Of a DNA stretch of 64,000 nucleotides, positions 51,755-60,207 are shown in pieces. Origin of the DNA: Devosia sp. 66-22 (lineage in GTDB: Bacteria; Pseudomonadota; Alphaproteobacteria; Rhizobiales; Devosiaceae); assembly GCA_001899065.1 (NCBI GenBank), contig MKUZ01000017.1, forward strand, positions 62,001 to 126,000, written 5' to 3'. The translations under genes were made by a program, and so were the position numbers. The first letter of the stretch is position 1. Every line of letters begins with the position of its first letter. A model generated the notes under the pieces. That model saw only the letters and a list, made by a program, of their open reading frames with translations, did no database searches and had not been told where the DNA came from.

Positions 51755-52531
51755 ATGTCCCTAGCCCACGGCGCTGAAATTGTAAAACGTCCGGAGGTCA
51801 CACATGACGCCTTTCTGGGCGGGCGCCTGACCATTGCCCAGCCTGCCCGGGGGTTTCGCGCCGGGCTCGATTCGGTGCTGCTGGGCGCCGCGACGGGCCA
51901 CGGGCAGGGCCAGTTGCTCGATCTGGGCGCCGGCGTGGGGACGGCGGCGCTCGTTGCCCTCGCCGATCACGCCGCCCTCGGCGCCATGCTGGTGGAAGCC
52001 GACGCCGACACCGCGGCGCTGGCGGCCGGGAACGTAACCGCCAACGGCTTCGCCGGCCGCGCCCAGGTGCTCACCCTCGACCTCACCGCGAGCGGCCGCA
52101 CCCGCACCGCCGCCGGCCTCAGGCCCGACCATTTCGTCTCGGTGCTCGCCAATCCGCCCTTCTTCGAGGTCGGCACCGCCCCGTCTGCCCGCCGTGCCGC
52201 CGCCCGCCACATGTCGGCCGAGGCGCTCGACGTCTGGGTCAAGACTGCCGCCAGTCATGCCGCGCCGGGCGGCGAGGTGATCTTCATCCACGTCGCCGAG
52301 CGCCTGTCGGCACTGCTGCAGAGCTTCGAGGCGCGTTTCGGCGCGGTCACGATCCTGCCGCTGACCCCGCGCGAGGCCGAGCCGGCCAACCGCATCCTGA
52401 TCCGCGGCATCAAGGGTTCCCGCGCCCCGCTGACGCTGCTCGCCTCGCGCGCCATCCACACGCCGTCCGGACGCACATTCCGCCCGCAATTCGAGGCCAT
52501 CTTCCGCGGCCGCGACCGGCTCCACTGGTAA
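51755..52531 (+). CDS. tRNA1(Val) (adenine-N6)-methyltransferase-like protein
   Basis: A 258-aa SAM-dependent methyltransferase of the TrmN6/COG4123 group. The SAM motif LLDLGAGVGTAAL and the adenine-N6 motif NPPFF (in VLANPPFFEVG) are both present, preceded by the family-typical FRAGLDSVLLGAA. E. coli YfiC/TrmN6 methylates A37 of tRNA1(Val); the same target is likely but unproven. It is divergent from the polyprenyl synthase and followed by the S49 peptidase. Confidence 0.88.
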   Translation: MSLAHGAEIVKRPEVTHDAFLGGRLTIAQPARGFRAGLDSVLLGAATGHGQGQLLDLGAGVGTAALVALADHAALGAMLVEADADTAALAAGNVTANGFAGRAQVLTLDLTASGRTRTAAGLRPDHFVSVLANPPFFEVGTAPSARRAAARHMSAEALDVWVKTAASHAAPGGEVIFIHVAERLSALLQSFEARFGAVTILPLTPREAEPANRILIRGIKGSRAPLTLLASRAIHTPSGRTFRPQFEAIFRGRDRLHW

Positions 52532-52577
52532 TGGTGGCCATCCGGCCTTACATGACGCCGCGGCGTTGAGGAGAAAC

Positions 52578-53402
52578 ATGCGCGAACCGACCGGATTCAT
52601 CGGCTGGCTGACCAGGCCCTTCCGCAAGCAGGGCCCCGTCATTCCGGTCGTCCGCCTGCATGGCGTCATCGCCGCCGAGACGCGCCCGGGCCGGCTCAAT
52701 ATCGAGGGCGTCGCGCCGCTGCTCGACCGCGCCTTCCGCATGTCGGGCGACACCGTCGCCATCATCGTCAACTCGCCGGGCGGTTCCGCGGTGCAGTCGC
52801 GCCTCATCTCCAAGCGCATCCGCGATCTCGCCGCCGAGCACGAAAAGCGCGTCCTCGTCTTTGTCGAGGATGCCGCCGCATCGGGCGGCTATTTCATCGC
52901 CACCGCGGGCGACGAGATCATCGCCGATCCATCCTCGATCGTCGGCTCGATCGGCGTCATCTTCGCCGGCTTCGGCTTCCCCCGGGCGCTCGACAAGCTC
53001 GGCGTCGATCGCCGTGTTCACACTTCGGGCCGGAACAAGTCGACCATGGATCCCTTCCTTCCCGAAAAACCAGCGGACGTCGAGCGCATCAAGCAGCTCG
53101 AATCCGAGATCCATCAGGTGTTCATCGACTGGGTGAAATCGCGCCGCGGCGGCAAGCTCACCGCGCCCGACGACCAGTTGTTCACCGGCGAGTTCTGGAG
53201 CGGCCTGCGCGGTCTGGAGCTCGGCCTGATCGACGGCGTAGGCGATTTGCACGAGACCCTGCGCAGCCGCTTCGGCGAGCGCATGCGCCTGCGCGTCATC
53301 GAGCCCAAGCGCGGCCTGTTCCAGCTTCCGCGCCTCGGCATCGCGGCCGATGTCGCCGCCACGCTCGAAGACCGCACGGTCTGGTCGAGGCTCGGCCTAT
53401 GA
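52578..53402 (+). CDS. S49-family serine peptidase (SppA/SohB-like)
   Basis: A 274-aa serine-lysine dyad peptidase that degrades membrane-associated and signal peptides. The nucleophile S102 lies in EDAAASGGYFIATAGDEI, and the general base is probably K154 in SGRNKSTMDPF. VNSPGGSAVQS forms the oxyanion region. Unlike E. coli SppA it is single-domain with no clear N-terminal membrane helix, so it may be cytosolic. The ATG at 52578 has GAGGAG upstream. It overlaps the next small gene by 4 bp. Confidence 0.93.
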   Translation: MREPTGFIGWLTRPFRKQGPVIPVVRLHGVIAAETRPGRLNIEGVAPLLDRAFRMSGDTVAIIVNSPGGSAVQSRLISKRIRDLAAEHEKRVLVFVEDAAASGGYFIATAGDEIIADPSSIVGSIGVIFAGFGFPRALDKLGVDRRVHTSGRNKSTMDPFLPEKPADVERIKQLESEIHQVFIDWVKSRRGGKLTAPDDQLFTGEFWSGLRGLELGLIDGVGDLHETLRSRFGERMRLRVIEPKRGLFQLPRLGIAADVAATLEDRTVWSRLGL

Positions 53403-53620
53403 CAGCGATCCTGCTGCGCATCCTCATCATGGCCGTGATCTTCGGCGCGATTGCGCTGGGCGTCCGCCGCATCTGGCGCGACTGGCAGAAGCAGTTCAAG
53501 GCCGAGGAAACCGAAGTTCACCAGCGCGACCTTGAGGAGCGCAAGCGCCCCGACGTCATCACCCTGAAGCGCGACGCCGACGGCACGTTCCGTCCGCCCG
53601 AGAACGACAATCGGCGCTAG
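53399..53620 (+). CDS. Small single-span membrane protein
   Basis: A 73-aa protein with one N-terminal membrane helix (ILLRILIMAVIFGAIALGVRRIW) and a charged cytosolic tail ending PPENDNRR. The start overlaps the S49 stop (ATGA), and a gene like this sits behind the S49 peptidase in many Rhizobiales. No function is known. It converges on the GGDEF-EAL gene with a 4-bp gap. Confidence 0.8.
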   Translation: MTAILLRILIMAVIFGAIALGVRRIWRDWQKQFKAEETEVHQRDLEERKRPDVITLKRDADGTFRPPENDNRR

Positions 53621-53624
53621 GTGA

Positions 53625-56282
53625 CTAGCCGGCGAGCCGCCTGACGCGGCGCGAGCCGTCGATCTCGGCGAGCACGCCAAACACTTCCGCCGCGGCCACC
53701 GGACGGCTCAGCAGATAGCCCTGCGCCTCGTCGCAGCCATTGCGCACCCAAGCGAGCTGCGCCGGCGTCTCGACGCCCTCGGCGGTCACCTTCATGCCCA
53801 GCGACTGGCCGAGCCCGATCACCGAGCGCACGATGGCCTGGCTCTCCTCGCTGCCCGGCAGGCCGCTGACGAAGGCACGGTCGATCTTGATCTTGGAGAA
53901 CGGGAAGCGCTGCAGATAGCCGAGCGACGAGAACCCCGTTCCAAAATCGTCGAGCGCAATCCTCACGCCCGCGTTGCGCAGGCGCCGCAGCGTTTCGAGA
54001 TTGGTGTTGGAGTCGCGCATCAACACCGTCTCGGTAATCTCGAGCTCGAGCCGACTGGCCTGCAGCCCGGTCTCCGCCAGGACGCGCTTGACGGTGTCGG
54101 CGAGCCCGTCCGTCGCAAACTGCCGCGGCGACAGGTTCACCGCCACCGCAACGTCCGCAGGCCAGCGCATCGCCTCGCGCGCGGCCTGCCGCAGCACCCA
54201 TTCGCCGATCGGCACGATCAGCCCGCTTTCCTCGGCCACCGGGATGAATTCCTCGGGCGAGATCGGACCGCGGCGCGGATGGTTCCAGCGCAGCAGCGCC
54301 TCGAAGCTCGCCACCCGGTCGGTGCGCAAATCCACCAGCGGCTGATAGGCGAGAGCGAACTCGCCGCGCTCGATCGCGTTCGCCAGATCCGAGCGCAGGG
54401 CCTGCCTCTGCATCAGCTCGATATGCATCGACGGCTCGAAGAAGCGGTGGGCGCCGCGCGCTTCGGTCTTGGCTGCGTAGAGGGCGATGTCGGCGTTCTT
54501 GAACAGTTCGTCGGGCCGTGTCGCCCTGCCGGCCACCGCGATGCCGATGCTGGCGCCGACGCGCACCGGCTGCCCGTTCACCGGGTGCGGCGCGCCCACC
54601 GTCTCGATCAGCCGCATGGCGATCGCGGCGATTTCGTTCTCGCCGTCGTGTCGGCAGAGGATCACGGCGAACTCGTCGCCACCCAGCCGCGCCACCGTCA
54701 CGTCGGGTCCCAGCACGTCGCGCAGCCGGTTGGCCACGCTCACCAGCAGCACGTCGCCGACAGGATGGCCCAGCGTGTCGTTGACTTCCTTGAAGTGATC
54801 GAGGTCGAGCAGCAGCACGGCGATATCGGGCTCCCGCGCCTCGTGCAGCCGCTGCTGGAACAGCGCCCGGTTGGCGAGCCCCGTCAGAGGGTCGTGATGA
54901 GCAAGGTGCTCGATCTCGTCGCGGGCCCGCTTCTGTTCGGAAATATCGCGGAAGAACACCGAGAGACCCTCGGCCGTCGGGAACGCCCGGATGCCGAGCC
55001 AGACCTGCTGGTCGTCGAGGAACAGTTCGAACTCGGCCGGCTCGCCCGTCTGGAACACGCGCTTGTACTGGTCGCCTTCGCCCGACGTCGCCGCGTTCGG
55101 AAACAGCTCCCACAGGCTGACCCCGACCTTGAGCTTGTCATTGGTCAGCTTGATGATCTGCGCAGCGTGGCTGTTCCAGTAGGCAACTCGCCAGTCCCGC
55201 GTGATCACGAGCACGCTGTCATGCGTACTCTCGAGCACCGCCTCGAGCTGCGTGCGGCTCGCTTCGAGCGCCTCGCGGCTCTGTTCCACCGCATGCCGCA
55301 GGCGTCGCTGCGTGCTGATGATCCAGTGCTCGCGGAAGCCGGCGATCAGCGCGAAGCCGATGGCCAGCACGCCCGCCACGTAAGAGTAGGGCGGTCCGCC
55401 CACCACGCCCGACACCGAGCCCGAAATGAGGATCGCGCCCACCGCCAGCGCCGGCACCGTCGCCTGCGCGATCGAGCGGTCGGCACGCCGCCTCGGCGCG
55501 GCAGCCTGCGTCTCCGCGCTCGGCTCGTCCCGCGTCTCGGCCATCTGCTCGATCGCCGACCAGACGATCAGCAGGCTCGAGCTCAGCCAGAGCACCTGCA
55601 TGATGCCGCCGACCTGGTAGGTGCCGTCCATCAGCCCCAGCGCATAGCGCCCGTCGGCCACCGCCTCGGCCAGCACCGCGAGCACCATCAGTCCGTACGA
55701 CACCGATTTGCGGCCATAGCCATAGAGCGTCAGCGACAGGACGCCGAAGGCGGCGACCGCGCACCACAGCGCCGGATAGAGGAAGGCGACGACTGTCGCG
55801 AAAGGCGGCATCACCGACGCGGCGATGCTGTGGTTGAGCACGAAGATCGCCGACAGCGCGATGGCGCAGTAGATCAGCGCGAAATTGTAGAGCTGCACCG
55901 TCCCGAAGCGGTTCCGCACCTGCGTGAACTGCAGCATGCCGGCGGTAAAGAACAGCGCCATCGCAAAGAACGCCGCTTCCGCCAGCGACGGGAACACCGG
56001 CACGCGGTCGACCAGCGCGAGCGCGATGTAGCTGCCATTGCCCAGCAGATAGAGGCTCGAGCCGATGCCGAAATTGCGCCACGCCGACCGTTCCCCTGGC
56101 GTTCCGCGCCGAGCCGCGAGGAAGCACGCCACGGCTGCTGCCATGGGTCCGAGCAGCGAGGGAACCGACCACCAGGCCGCCCGCGCCTCGAAGTCGAGCC
56201 TGAGCCAGCCCGGTCCGGCCGCGAACACGGCAAGTCCGGCCACGAGCACGATCAAGGCGACAAGGCGCAGATGGAAAGGCAT
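53625..56282 (-). CDS. Membrane PAS-GGDEF-EAL protein with both c-di-GMP motifs intact
   Basis: An 885-aa signalling protein: about eight or nine N-terminal membrane helices (residues 1-330), a PAS domain (about 345-460: LEAVLESTHDSVLVITRDWRVAYWNS), GGDEF (GGDEF at 534-538, preceded by LDLDHFKEVNDTLGH) and EAL (EALLRW at 661, NLSPRQ, EITET, DDFGTG, KIDR, AEGVE). The RxxD inhibitory site is not evident. It could make or break c-di-GMP. The frame is open to 56339, but ATG 56282 begins the first membrane helix. It is divergent from the broken LuxR-type gene. Confidence 0.93.
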   Translation of the reverse strand: MPFHLRLVALIVLVAGLAVFAAGPGWLRLDFEARAAWWSVPSLLGPMAAAVACFLAARRGTPGERSAWRNFGIGSSLYLLGNGSYIALALVDRVPVFPSLAEAAFFAMALFFTAGMLQFTQVRNRFGTVQLYNFALIYCAIALSAIFVLNHSIAASVMPPFATVVAFLYPALWCAVAAFGVLSLTLYGYGRKSVSYGLMVLAVLAEAVADGRYALGLMDGTYQVGGIMQVLWLSSSLLIVWSAIEQMAETRDEPSAETQAAAPRRRADRSIAQATVPALAVGAILISGSVSGVVGGPPYSYVAGVLAIGFALIAGFREHWIISTQRRLRHAVEQSREALEASRTQLEAVLESTHDSVLVITRDWRVAYWNSHAAQIIKLTNDKLKVGVSLWELFPNAATSGEGDQYKRVFQTGEPAEFELFLDDQQVWLGIRAFPTAEGLSVFFRDISEQKRARDEIEHLAHHDPLTGLANRALFQQRLHEAREPDIAVLLLDLDHFKEVNDTLGHPVGDVLLVSVANRLRDVLGPDVTVARLGGDEFAVILCRHDGENEIAAIAMRLIETVGAPHPVNGQPVRVGASIGIAVAGRATRPDELFKNADIALYAAKTEARGAHRFFEPSMHIELMQRQALRSDLANAIERGEFALAYQPLVDLRTDRVASFEALLRWNHPRRGPISPEEFIPVAEESGLIVPIGEWVLRQAAREAMRWPADVAVAVNLSPRQFATDGLADTVKRVLAETGLQASRLELEITETVLMRDSNTNLETLRRLRNAGVRIALDDFGTGFSSLGYLQRFPFSKIKIDRAFVSGLPGSEESQAIVRSVIGLGQSLGMKVTAEGVETPAQLAWVRNGCDEAQGYLLSRPVAAAEVFGVLAEIDGSRRVRRLAG

Positions 56283-56366
56283 CAAATCCAGGCAATCGCG
56301 GCAATCAAGCACGCCACAATGCCCAGTAAACCTGCCCAAACCGATAAACGGCTTGGCGAAGATTGT

Positions 56367-56710
56367 ATGAACAGCCCCGGGGGCGGTCTAGAACCTCCCG
56401 CTCAGGGTCAGCTTGACGGCGTGCTCGCTGCCGGCACTCCGGAGGAAGTGAGCCGGCACATGGCCGGGCTGCTGCTCACCGAGCGGCTGATGGAACTCGC
56501 CGCGCCCGCCGATGACGTGCCGGCGCTGACCGAGCGGGAGCGCGACTGTCTCGCCTTCGTCGCCGACGGTCGTACCGACTGGGAGATCGCGACGCTGCTC
56601 GGCATTTCGGAATCGACCGTCCGGTTCCACCTCAACAGCGCCGCCGCAAGCCGGGCGCGGTCAATCGGGCGCAGGCCGCCGCACGCCTCGCCGTCCGCGG
56701 CCTGCTCTAG
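56367..56710 (+). pseudogene. Frameshifted LuxR-type helix-turn-helix protein
   Basis: A short (about 113-aa) regulator with a C-terminal LuxR helix-turn-helix: PALTERERDCLAFVADGRTD, then WEIATLLGISESTVRFHLNS. After residue S91 the frame goes wrong, and the conserved continuation RRKPGAVNRAQAAARLAVRGLL is found in the +1 frame (from 56642) and ends at the TAG at 56708-56710. One C appears to be missing near 56638-56646. The unshifted frame runs on to 56804 with unconserved Arg/Pro-rich sequence into the start of the next gene. This could be a real mutation, a sequencing error or, less likely, programmed frameshifting. Confidence 0.7.
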
Positions 56711-56793
56711 CGCCCGGCGCAGGCGCGTCCCCCGCCTGCGGGACAGACTTTCCGCCCCCGCCGCGCTAGGGTCGGAGTGGGGGACATGCGAAA

Positions 56794-57753
56794 ATGCCAG
56801 ATAACGACGCCGACCGCGACGCCATCATTGCGCTGATCCATCGCAACCGGGCCGCCATCTGGACCCATGATTTCGCCCTGTGGGAGACCTGCTTCGTCCA
56901 CGCGCCCTACACCACGCGGCTGGGCTGGTGGCGCCCCGGCGGCATCTTCGTGCGGCAGGGCTTCGACGAGCTCGCTGCCCGCGCCCGGACCGCACCGCTC
57001 CCCGTGAGCCTGCCGAACGCCTATGAAACGACGGTCGAAAACCTGACGCTGCGGATTGCGGGCGACATGGCCTGGGCCGTGTTCGAGCAGCACTACCCCG
57101 AGCGGTATGACGGCTATTTCGGTCCTGGCATCGTCCACGAGATGCGCGTCTTCGAACGGCACGATGGCGAGTGGAAGATCGCCGTGCTCTGCTTTCTGGA
57201 CGGCGATGCCGGCAAGCTCAGCCAGGTCGCACTCCGCCTCGACGGCGCCGGCGCCGTGCTGTGGAAGAGCCCGGCTGCCGAGCGCATGCTCGCCGACAGC
57301 GACGACCTCGTCATCCGCGCCGGCCGCGCCCACTTCCGCGACCGCACCGCCGATCGCGCGCTCGATGCGGCGCTCGCCTGGGCTGCCAAGCTCGACACAG
57401 CCTACATGTCCGGCCACGGCGCGGTGCCCATTGTCGTCGAAGCGGGGGAGGGGGTGGCGAGCCGCATCTACTGGGTTGTCGGCGATGCCGGCATGATCCT
57501 TCTCCTGTTGGCCGATGCCGCCGTCGACGAAGACCGCCTCCGGGTCGCGACGCAGATTTACGGGCTGTCTCCGGCCCAGCAGCGCGTCGCCGCCCTCGTC
57601 GCCGAGGGGCTGTCGCTCGCCCAGATCGCCGAGCGCATGGCGATCACGCCCAATACGGCGCGTACCCATCTCGACCGGATCTTCGAAAAGACCGGCGTGC
57701 GCAATCAGACCGCGCTGGTCCGCGTCCTGCTCTCGGCCGTATCGCCGGTCTAG
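56794..57753 (+). CDS. NTF2-like/SnoaL-LuxR fusion transcriptional regulator
   Basis: A 319-aa protein. The first 130 residues form an NTF2/SnoaL-type alpha+beta domain (IIALIHRNRAAIWTHDFALWETCFVHAPYTTRLGWW...EMRVFERHDGEWKIAVLCF), the middle (about 140-250) resembles a PAS-like sensor region (LWKSPAAERMLADSDDLVIRAGRAHFRDR), and the C-terminal 60 residues are a LuxR helix-turn-helix (LSPAQQRVAALVAEGLSLAQIAERMAITPNTARTHLDRIFEKTGVRNQTAL). It should sense a small ligand and control transcription; ligand and targets are unknown. It follows the frameshifted LuxR-type gene. Confidence 0.85.
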   Translation: MPDNDADRDAIIALIHRNRAAIWTHDFALWETCFVHAPYTTRLGWWRPGGIFVRQGFDELAARARTAPLPVSLPNAYETTVENLTLRIAGDMAWAVFEQHYPERYDGYFGPGIVHEMRVFERHDGEWKIAVLCFLDGDAGKLSQVALRLDGAGAVLWKSPAAERMLADSDDLVIRAGRAHFRDRTADRALDAALAWAAKLDTAYMSGHGAVPIVVEAGEGVASRIYWVVGDAGMILLLLADAAVDEDRLRVATQIYGLSPAQQRVAALVAEGLSLAQIAERMAITPNTARTHLDRIFEKTGVRNQTALVRVLLSAVSPV

Positions 57754-57855
57754 CCTGTCCCCCGATCGGGGGACGCCGCGCTGTCCCTCGTTCCGCTGAC
57801 AATACGCCGCCGGCGTCCGCGCTAGCTTTCCTCCACCATCTGGAGGACGACGCAC

Positions 57856-58053
57856 ATGGCCGACATCGCTCTCGGACGCATCTGGAGTCCCGCCGAATCC
57901 GCCCCGCGTGCCGCCTGGCTCGACCGCCTCGTGCACCGCGCCCGAATTCTCCGCCGCCGCGCCCGCCGCGACCGCTACCTCGCACTCACCGGCCGTGCCG
58001 CGCGCCACTACCCCTGGTTCGAGACGATGTTCCGCTCGATGAGCGGCCGCTGA
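57856..58053 (+). CDS. Hypothetical small basic protein
   Basis: A 65-aa protein with no recognised family. It is rich in arginine (LVHRARILRRRARRDRYLALTGRAARHYPWF), which suggests binding to nucleic acid or membrane. A good ribosome site, GGAGG, stands 10 bp before the ATG, and codon use is like that of neighbours, so it is probably real. It lies 100 bp downstream of the NTF2-LuxR regulator. Confidence 0.6.
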   Translation: MADIALGRIWSPAESAPRAAWLDRLVHRARILRRRARRDRYLALTGRAARHYPWFETMFRSMSGR

Positions 58054-58114
58054 TCGCCGTCCGCATCGCGGGGACGACATCGCTTACGGGGCTTCCGTTG
58101 CGGCGCCCCCCGGC

Positions 58115-58423
58115 CTAGAGCACGGTCACCTGGTGCAGCCGGGCGAGGATGCGGTGCTGGTCGAGCTCGACCTCGAGCCGGTGCCGGTAGTCGCGCCACC
58201 AGGCCGTATCGACGTCCTCCACCATCACCTCGAAGATGGCGATCCGGTCGTGGACAACGTCCTCGGCTTCGGGCTTCCAGGCGCCCTCGGCCGGCGACTG
58301 CAGATGCGCCGTCACGCCGCCGAACCGCTCGGTCAGCTCGGTCTTGATCCGCTCGAACACATTGACCGGCACGGCCGTGCCGTCCGGTTTCTCGAGCGGA
58401 ATGAACAGTTCAACGACAAACAT
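58115..58423 (-). CDS. Conserved hypothetical protein
   Basis: A 102-aa soluble protein beginning MFVVELFIPLEKPDGTAVPVNVFERI and ending RILARLHQVTVL, with a conserved central stretch (ERFGGVTAHLQSPAEGAWK). Similar small proteins are found in many proteobacteria without a known role; the strand pattern suggests a ferredoxin-like dimeric alpha/beta barrel. GGAGGCGAGG precedes the ATG. It is divergent from glyQ with a 108-bp gap. Confidence 0.75.
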   Translation of the reverse strand: MFVVELFIPLEKPDGTAVPVNVFERIKTELTERFGGVTAHLQSPAEGAWKPEAEDVVHDRIAIFEVMVEDVDTAWWRDYRHRLEVELDQHRILARLHQVTVL

Positions 58424-58475
58424 ACCTCGCCTCCGGTACCGGCAGCCTAACCGATTCCCCGTCCGATCGGGCCCG

Positions 58476-58504
58476 TTGACCCATCGGGCGGCAGAAACTA
58501 GGTT
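58476..58504 (+). promoter_or_regulatory. Candidate promoter for glyQ
   Basis: TTGACC (58476-58481), a 17-base spacer and TAGGTT (58499-58504) lie 28 bp before the glyQ ATG, in the divergent gap. The -10 is identical to that proposed for thrC. Confidence 0.5.
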
Positions 58505-58531
58505 CCGCGCGCCTCCAACCGGACTAGCCCG

Positions 58532-59452
58532 ATGCCCAATCTGCCCGCCAACATGGATCCCCGGAACTCCTTCCAGGGCCTCATCCTGACGCTCCAGCAA
58601 TTCTGGGCGAACCAGGGCTGCGTGATCCTGCAGCCCTACGACATGCAGATGGGCGCCGGGACGTTCCATACCGCGACGACGCTGCGCGCCCTCGGCCCCA
58701 AGCCGTGGAGCGCCGCCTACGTCCAGCCCTCGCGCCGTCCCAAGGACGGGCGTTACGGCGAAAACCCCAACCGGCTGCAGCACTACTACCAGTTCCAGGT
58801 GATCCTGAAGCCGTCGCCCGACAACATCCAGGAGCTCTACCTCGAGTCGCTCAAGCAGATCGGCCTCGATTCCGCGCTGCACGACATCCGCTTCGTCGAG
58901 GACGACTGGGAGAGCCCGACGCTGGGCGCCTGGGGCCTCGGCTGGGAGTGCTGGTGCGACGGCATGGAAGTCAGCCAGTTCACTTACTTCCAGCAGGTCG
59001 CCGGCTTCGAGTGTAACCCCGTTCCAGGCGAGATCACCTACGGCCTCGAACGCCTCGCCATGTATGTGCAGGGCGTCGAGAACGTCTACGACCTCAATTT
59101 CAACGGCGGCGGCAACGATCGCGTCACCTATGGCGACGTGTTCCTGCAGAACGAGCAGGAGCAATCGCGCTACAATTTCGAATACGCCAACACCGACATG
59201 CTGTTCCGCCACTTCGCCGACGCCGAAGCCGAATGCAAGGCGCTGCTCGAACAGGGGCAGGGACCCGACGGCCGGCACCTGCTCGCCGTCCCCGCTTACG
59301 AGCAGGTCATCAAGGCGTCGCACAATTTCAACCTGCTTGACGCCCGCGGCGTCATCTCGGTCACCGAGCGCCAGAGCTACATCCTGCGCATCCGCGAGCT
59401 CGCCAAAGCCTGCGGCGCGGCCTGGCTGCAGACGGAAGGTGGCGGCGCCTAA
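58532..59452 (+). CDS. glyQ: Glycyl-tRNA synthetase alpha subunit
   Basis: A 306-aa class II aminoacyl-tRNA synthetase subunit that activates glycine as part of an alpha2beta2 enzyme. Signatures include [44 protein letters not shown] and [16 protein letters not shown]. The beta subunit gene, glyS, normally follows; here an acetyltransferase, DoxX, LemA and other genes lie downstream, and no glyS is found before the window ends. A near-consensus promoter precedes it. Confidence 0.98.
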   Translation: MPNLPANMDPRNSFQGLILTLQQFWANQGCVILQPYDMQMGAGTFHTATTLRALGPKPWSAAYVQPSRRPKDGRYGENPNRLQHYYQFQVILKPSPDNIQELYLESLKQIGLDSALHDIRFVEDDWESPTLGAWGLGWECWCDGMEVSQFTYFQQVAGFECNPVPGEITYGLERLAMYVQGVENVYDLNFNGGGNDRVTYGDVFLQNEQEQSRYNFEYANTDMLFRHFADAEAECKALLEQGQGPDGRHLLAVPAYEQVIKASHNFNLLDARGVISVTERQSYILRIRELAKACGAAWLQTEGGGA

Positions 59453-59601
59453 CCGGCGCCCCTGAGCGGCTCGATAGCGTCGAGCTCCTTGGCGGCCGAT
59501 TGTTCGGCCCTCGCGAGATCGTAGCCCGCCTGCATGTTAAGCCGGAACTTGGCCGTCGTGCCGCGCTGCTCCGGTCGGAGGTCGTCAGGCGTCGGTCTCA
59601 C
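59449..59601 (-). CDS. Possible 50-aa small protein
   Basis: A short minus-strand frame starting at GTG 59601 (GGAGGG stands directly before it) and overlapping the last codons of the acetyltransferase gene. It reads [20 protein letters not shown]... and ends EPLRGAG, with an acidic helical C-terminus ([22 protein letters not shown]). It is too short to judge by family, and the ribosome site is too near the start. It fills the 132-bp gap between two convergent genes. Confidence 0.3.
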   Translation of the reverse strand: MRPTPDDLRPEQRGTTAKFRLNMQAGYDLARAEQSAAKELDAIEPLRGAG

Positions 59602-60091
59602 CCCTCCGCATCGCCGCCTTGTGAGCGGCGTATTCGGGGAACTCCAACTCCGCCCAGGCGCTCAGCGGCTTCACCAGGATGAGCCCGTCGTCGGCGTAGC
59701 CGTTCCGGCTGTAGAAATTGTGCGTGCGCTCTTTCCCCAGCAGCATCGAGATACGGATCAGGTCGCACCCCATGCGTGTCGCCTCCGCTTCGAGCCACAC
59801 CATCATCTTGGCGCCGATTCCCGCACTGCGCATCTCGTGGTCCACGACCACATGGTCTGCCTCGGCCCACTTGCCGGCCCACAGCTGGACGCCGATCCAC
59901 AGGCCGGAAACACCGACCATCCTGTCGCCGACAAAGGCGGCGATGCAGCGATAGTTCCCCTGCGCGATCATCGCCCTGAGGCGCTCGCGGAACAGTGCCT
60001 CCGGCAACGAACCGGTCTGGCCGTAGAGGGGAAAGATCGTCTGGATCTGATCGAATCCGGTCAACTCGCGGATCACCACCTCGTCCTGCAC
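59585..60091 (-). CDS. GNAT-family N-acetyltransferase
   Basis: A 168-aa GNAT protein: VGDRMVGVSGLWIGVQLWAGKWAEADHVVVDHEMRSAGIGAKMMVWLEAEATRMGCDLIRISML with the acetyl-CoA motif RSAGIGAKM, then YSRNGYADDGLIL at the end. Substrate unknown. The frame is open to ATG 60184, but a good promoter lies at 60135-60162, inside that extension, and GTG 60091 has GGGAGG 5 bases upstream. The shorter start is therefore preferred. Confidence 0.85.
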   Translation of the reverse strand: MQDEVVIRELTGFDQIQTIFPLYGQTGSLPEALFRERLRAMIAQGNYRCIAAFVGDRMVGVSGLWIGVQLWAGKWAEADHVVVDHEMRSAGIGAKMMVWLEAEATRMGCDLIRISMLLGKERTHNFYSRNGYADDGLILVKPLSAWAELEFPEYAAHKAAMRRGETDA

Positions 60092-60134
60092 TGGAACCTC
60101 CCTTGCCCGCGGGGCGCTCACATTCGGGGTTCCA

Positions 60135-60162
60135 AGTATAGTGCCTGTGCCTGCTTGCTCAA
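60135..60162 (-). promoter_or_regulatory. Promoter of the GNAT gene
   Basis: On the minus strand TTGAGC (60162-60157), a 16-base spacer and TATACT (60140-60135; five of six consensus bases) lie 43 bp before the GTG start. This supports the choice of GTG 60091 as the start codon. Confidence 0.65.
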
Positions 60163-60207
60163 GCTGGAGCAGCGCTCTAGCCATGAGCGACGCGTAAGGG
60201 GAACGAC

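Noticed and set aside
54279-56366. Long plus-strand open frame antisense to the GGDEF-EAL gene
   Set aside because: Only the part from 56367 on (LuxR helix-turn-helix) has family resemblance; the rest is His/Arg/Asp-rich shadow sequence.
60092-60184. Extended N-terminus of the GNAT gene from ATG 60184
   Set aside because: A good -35/-10 pair lies inside this extension, and GTG 60091 has a proper ribosome site.
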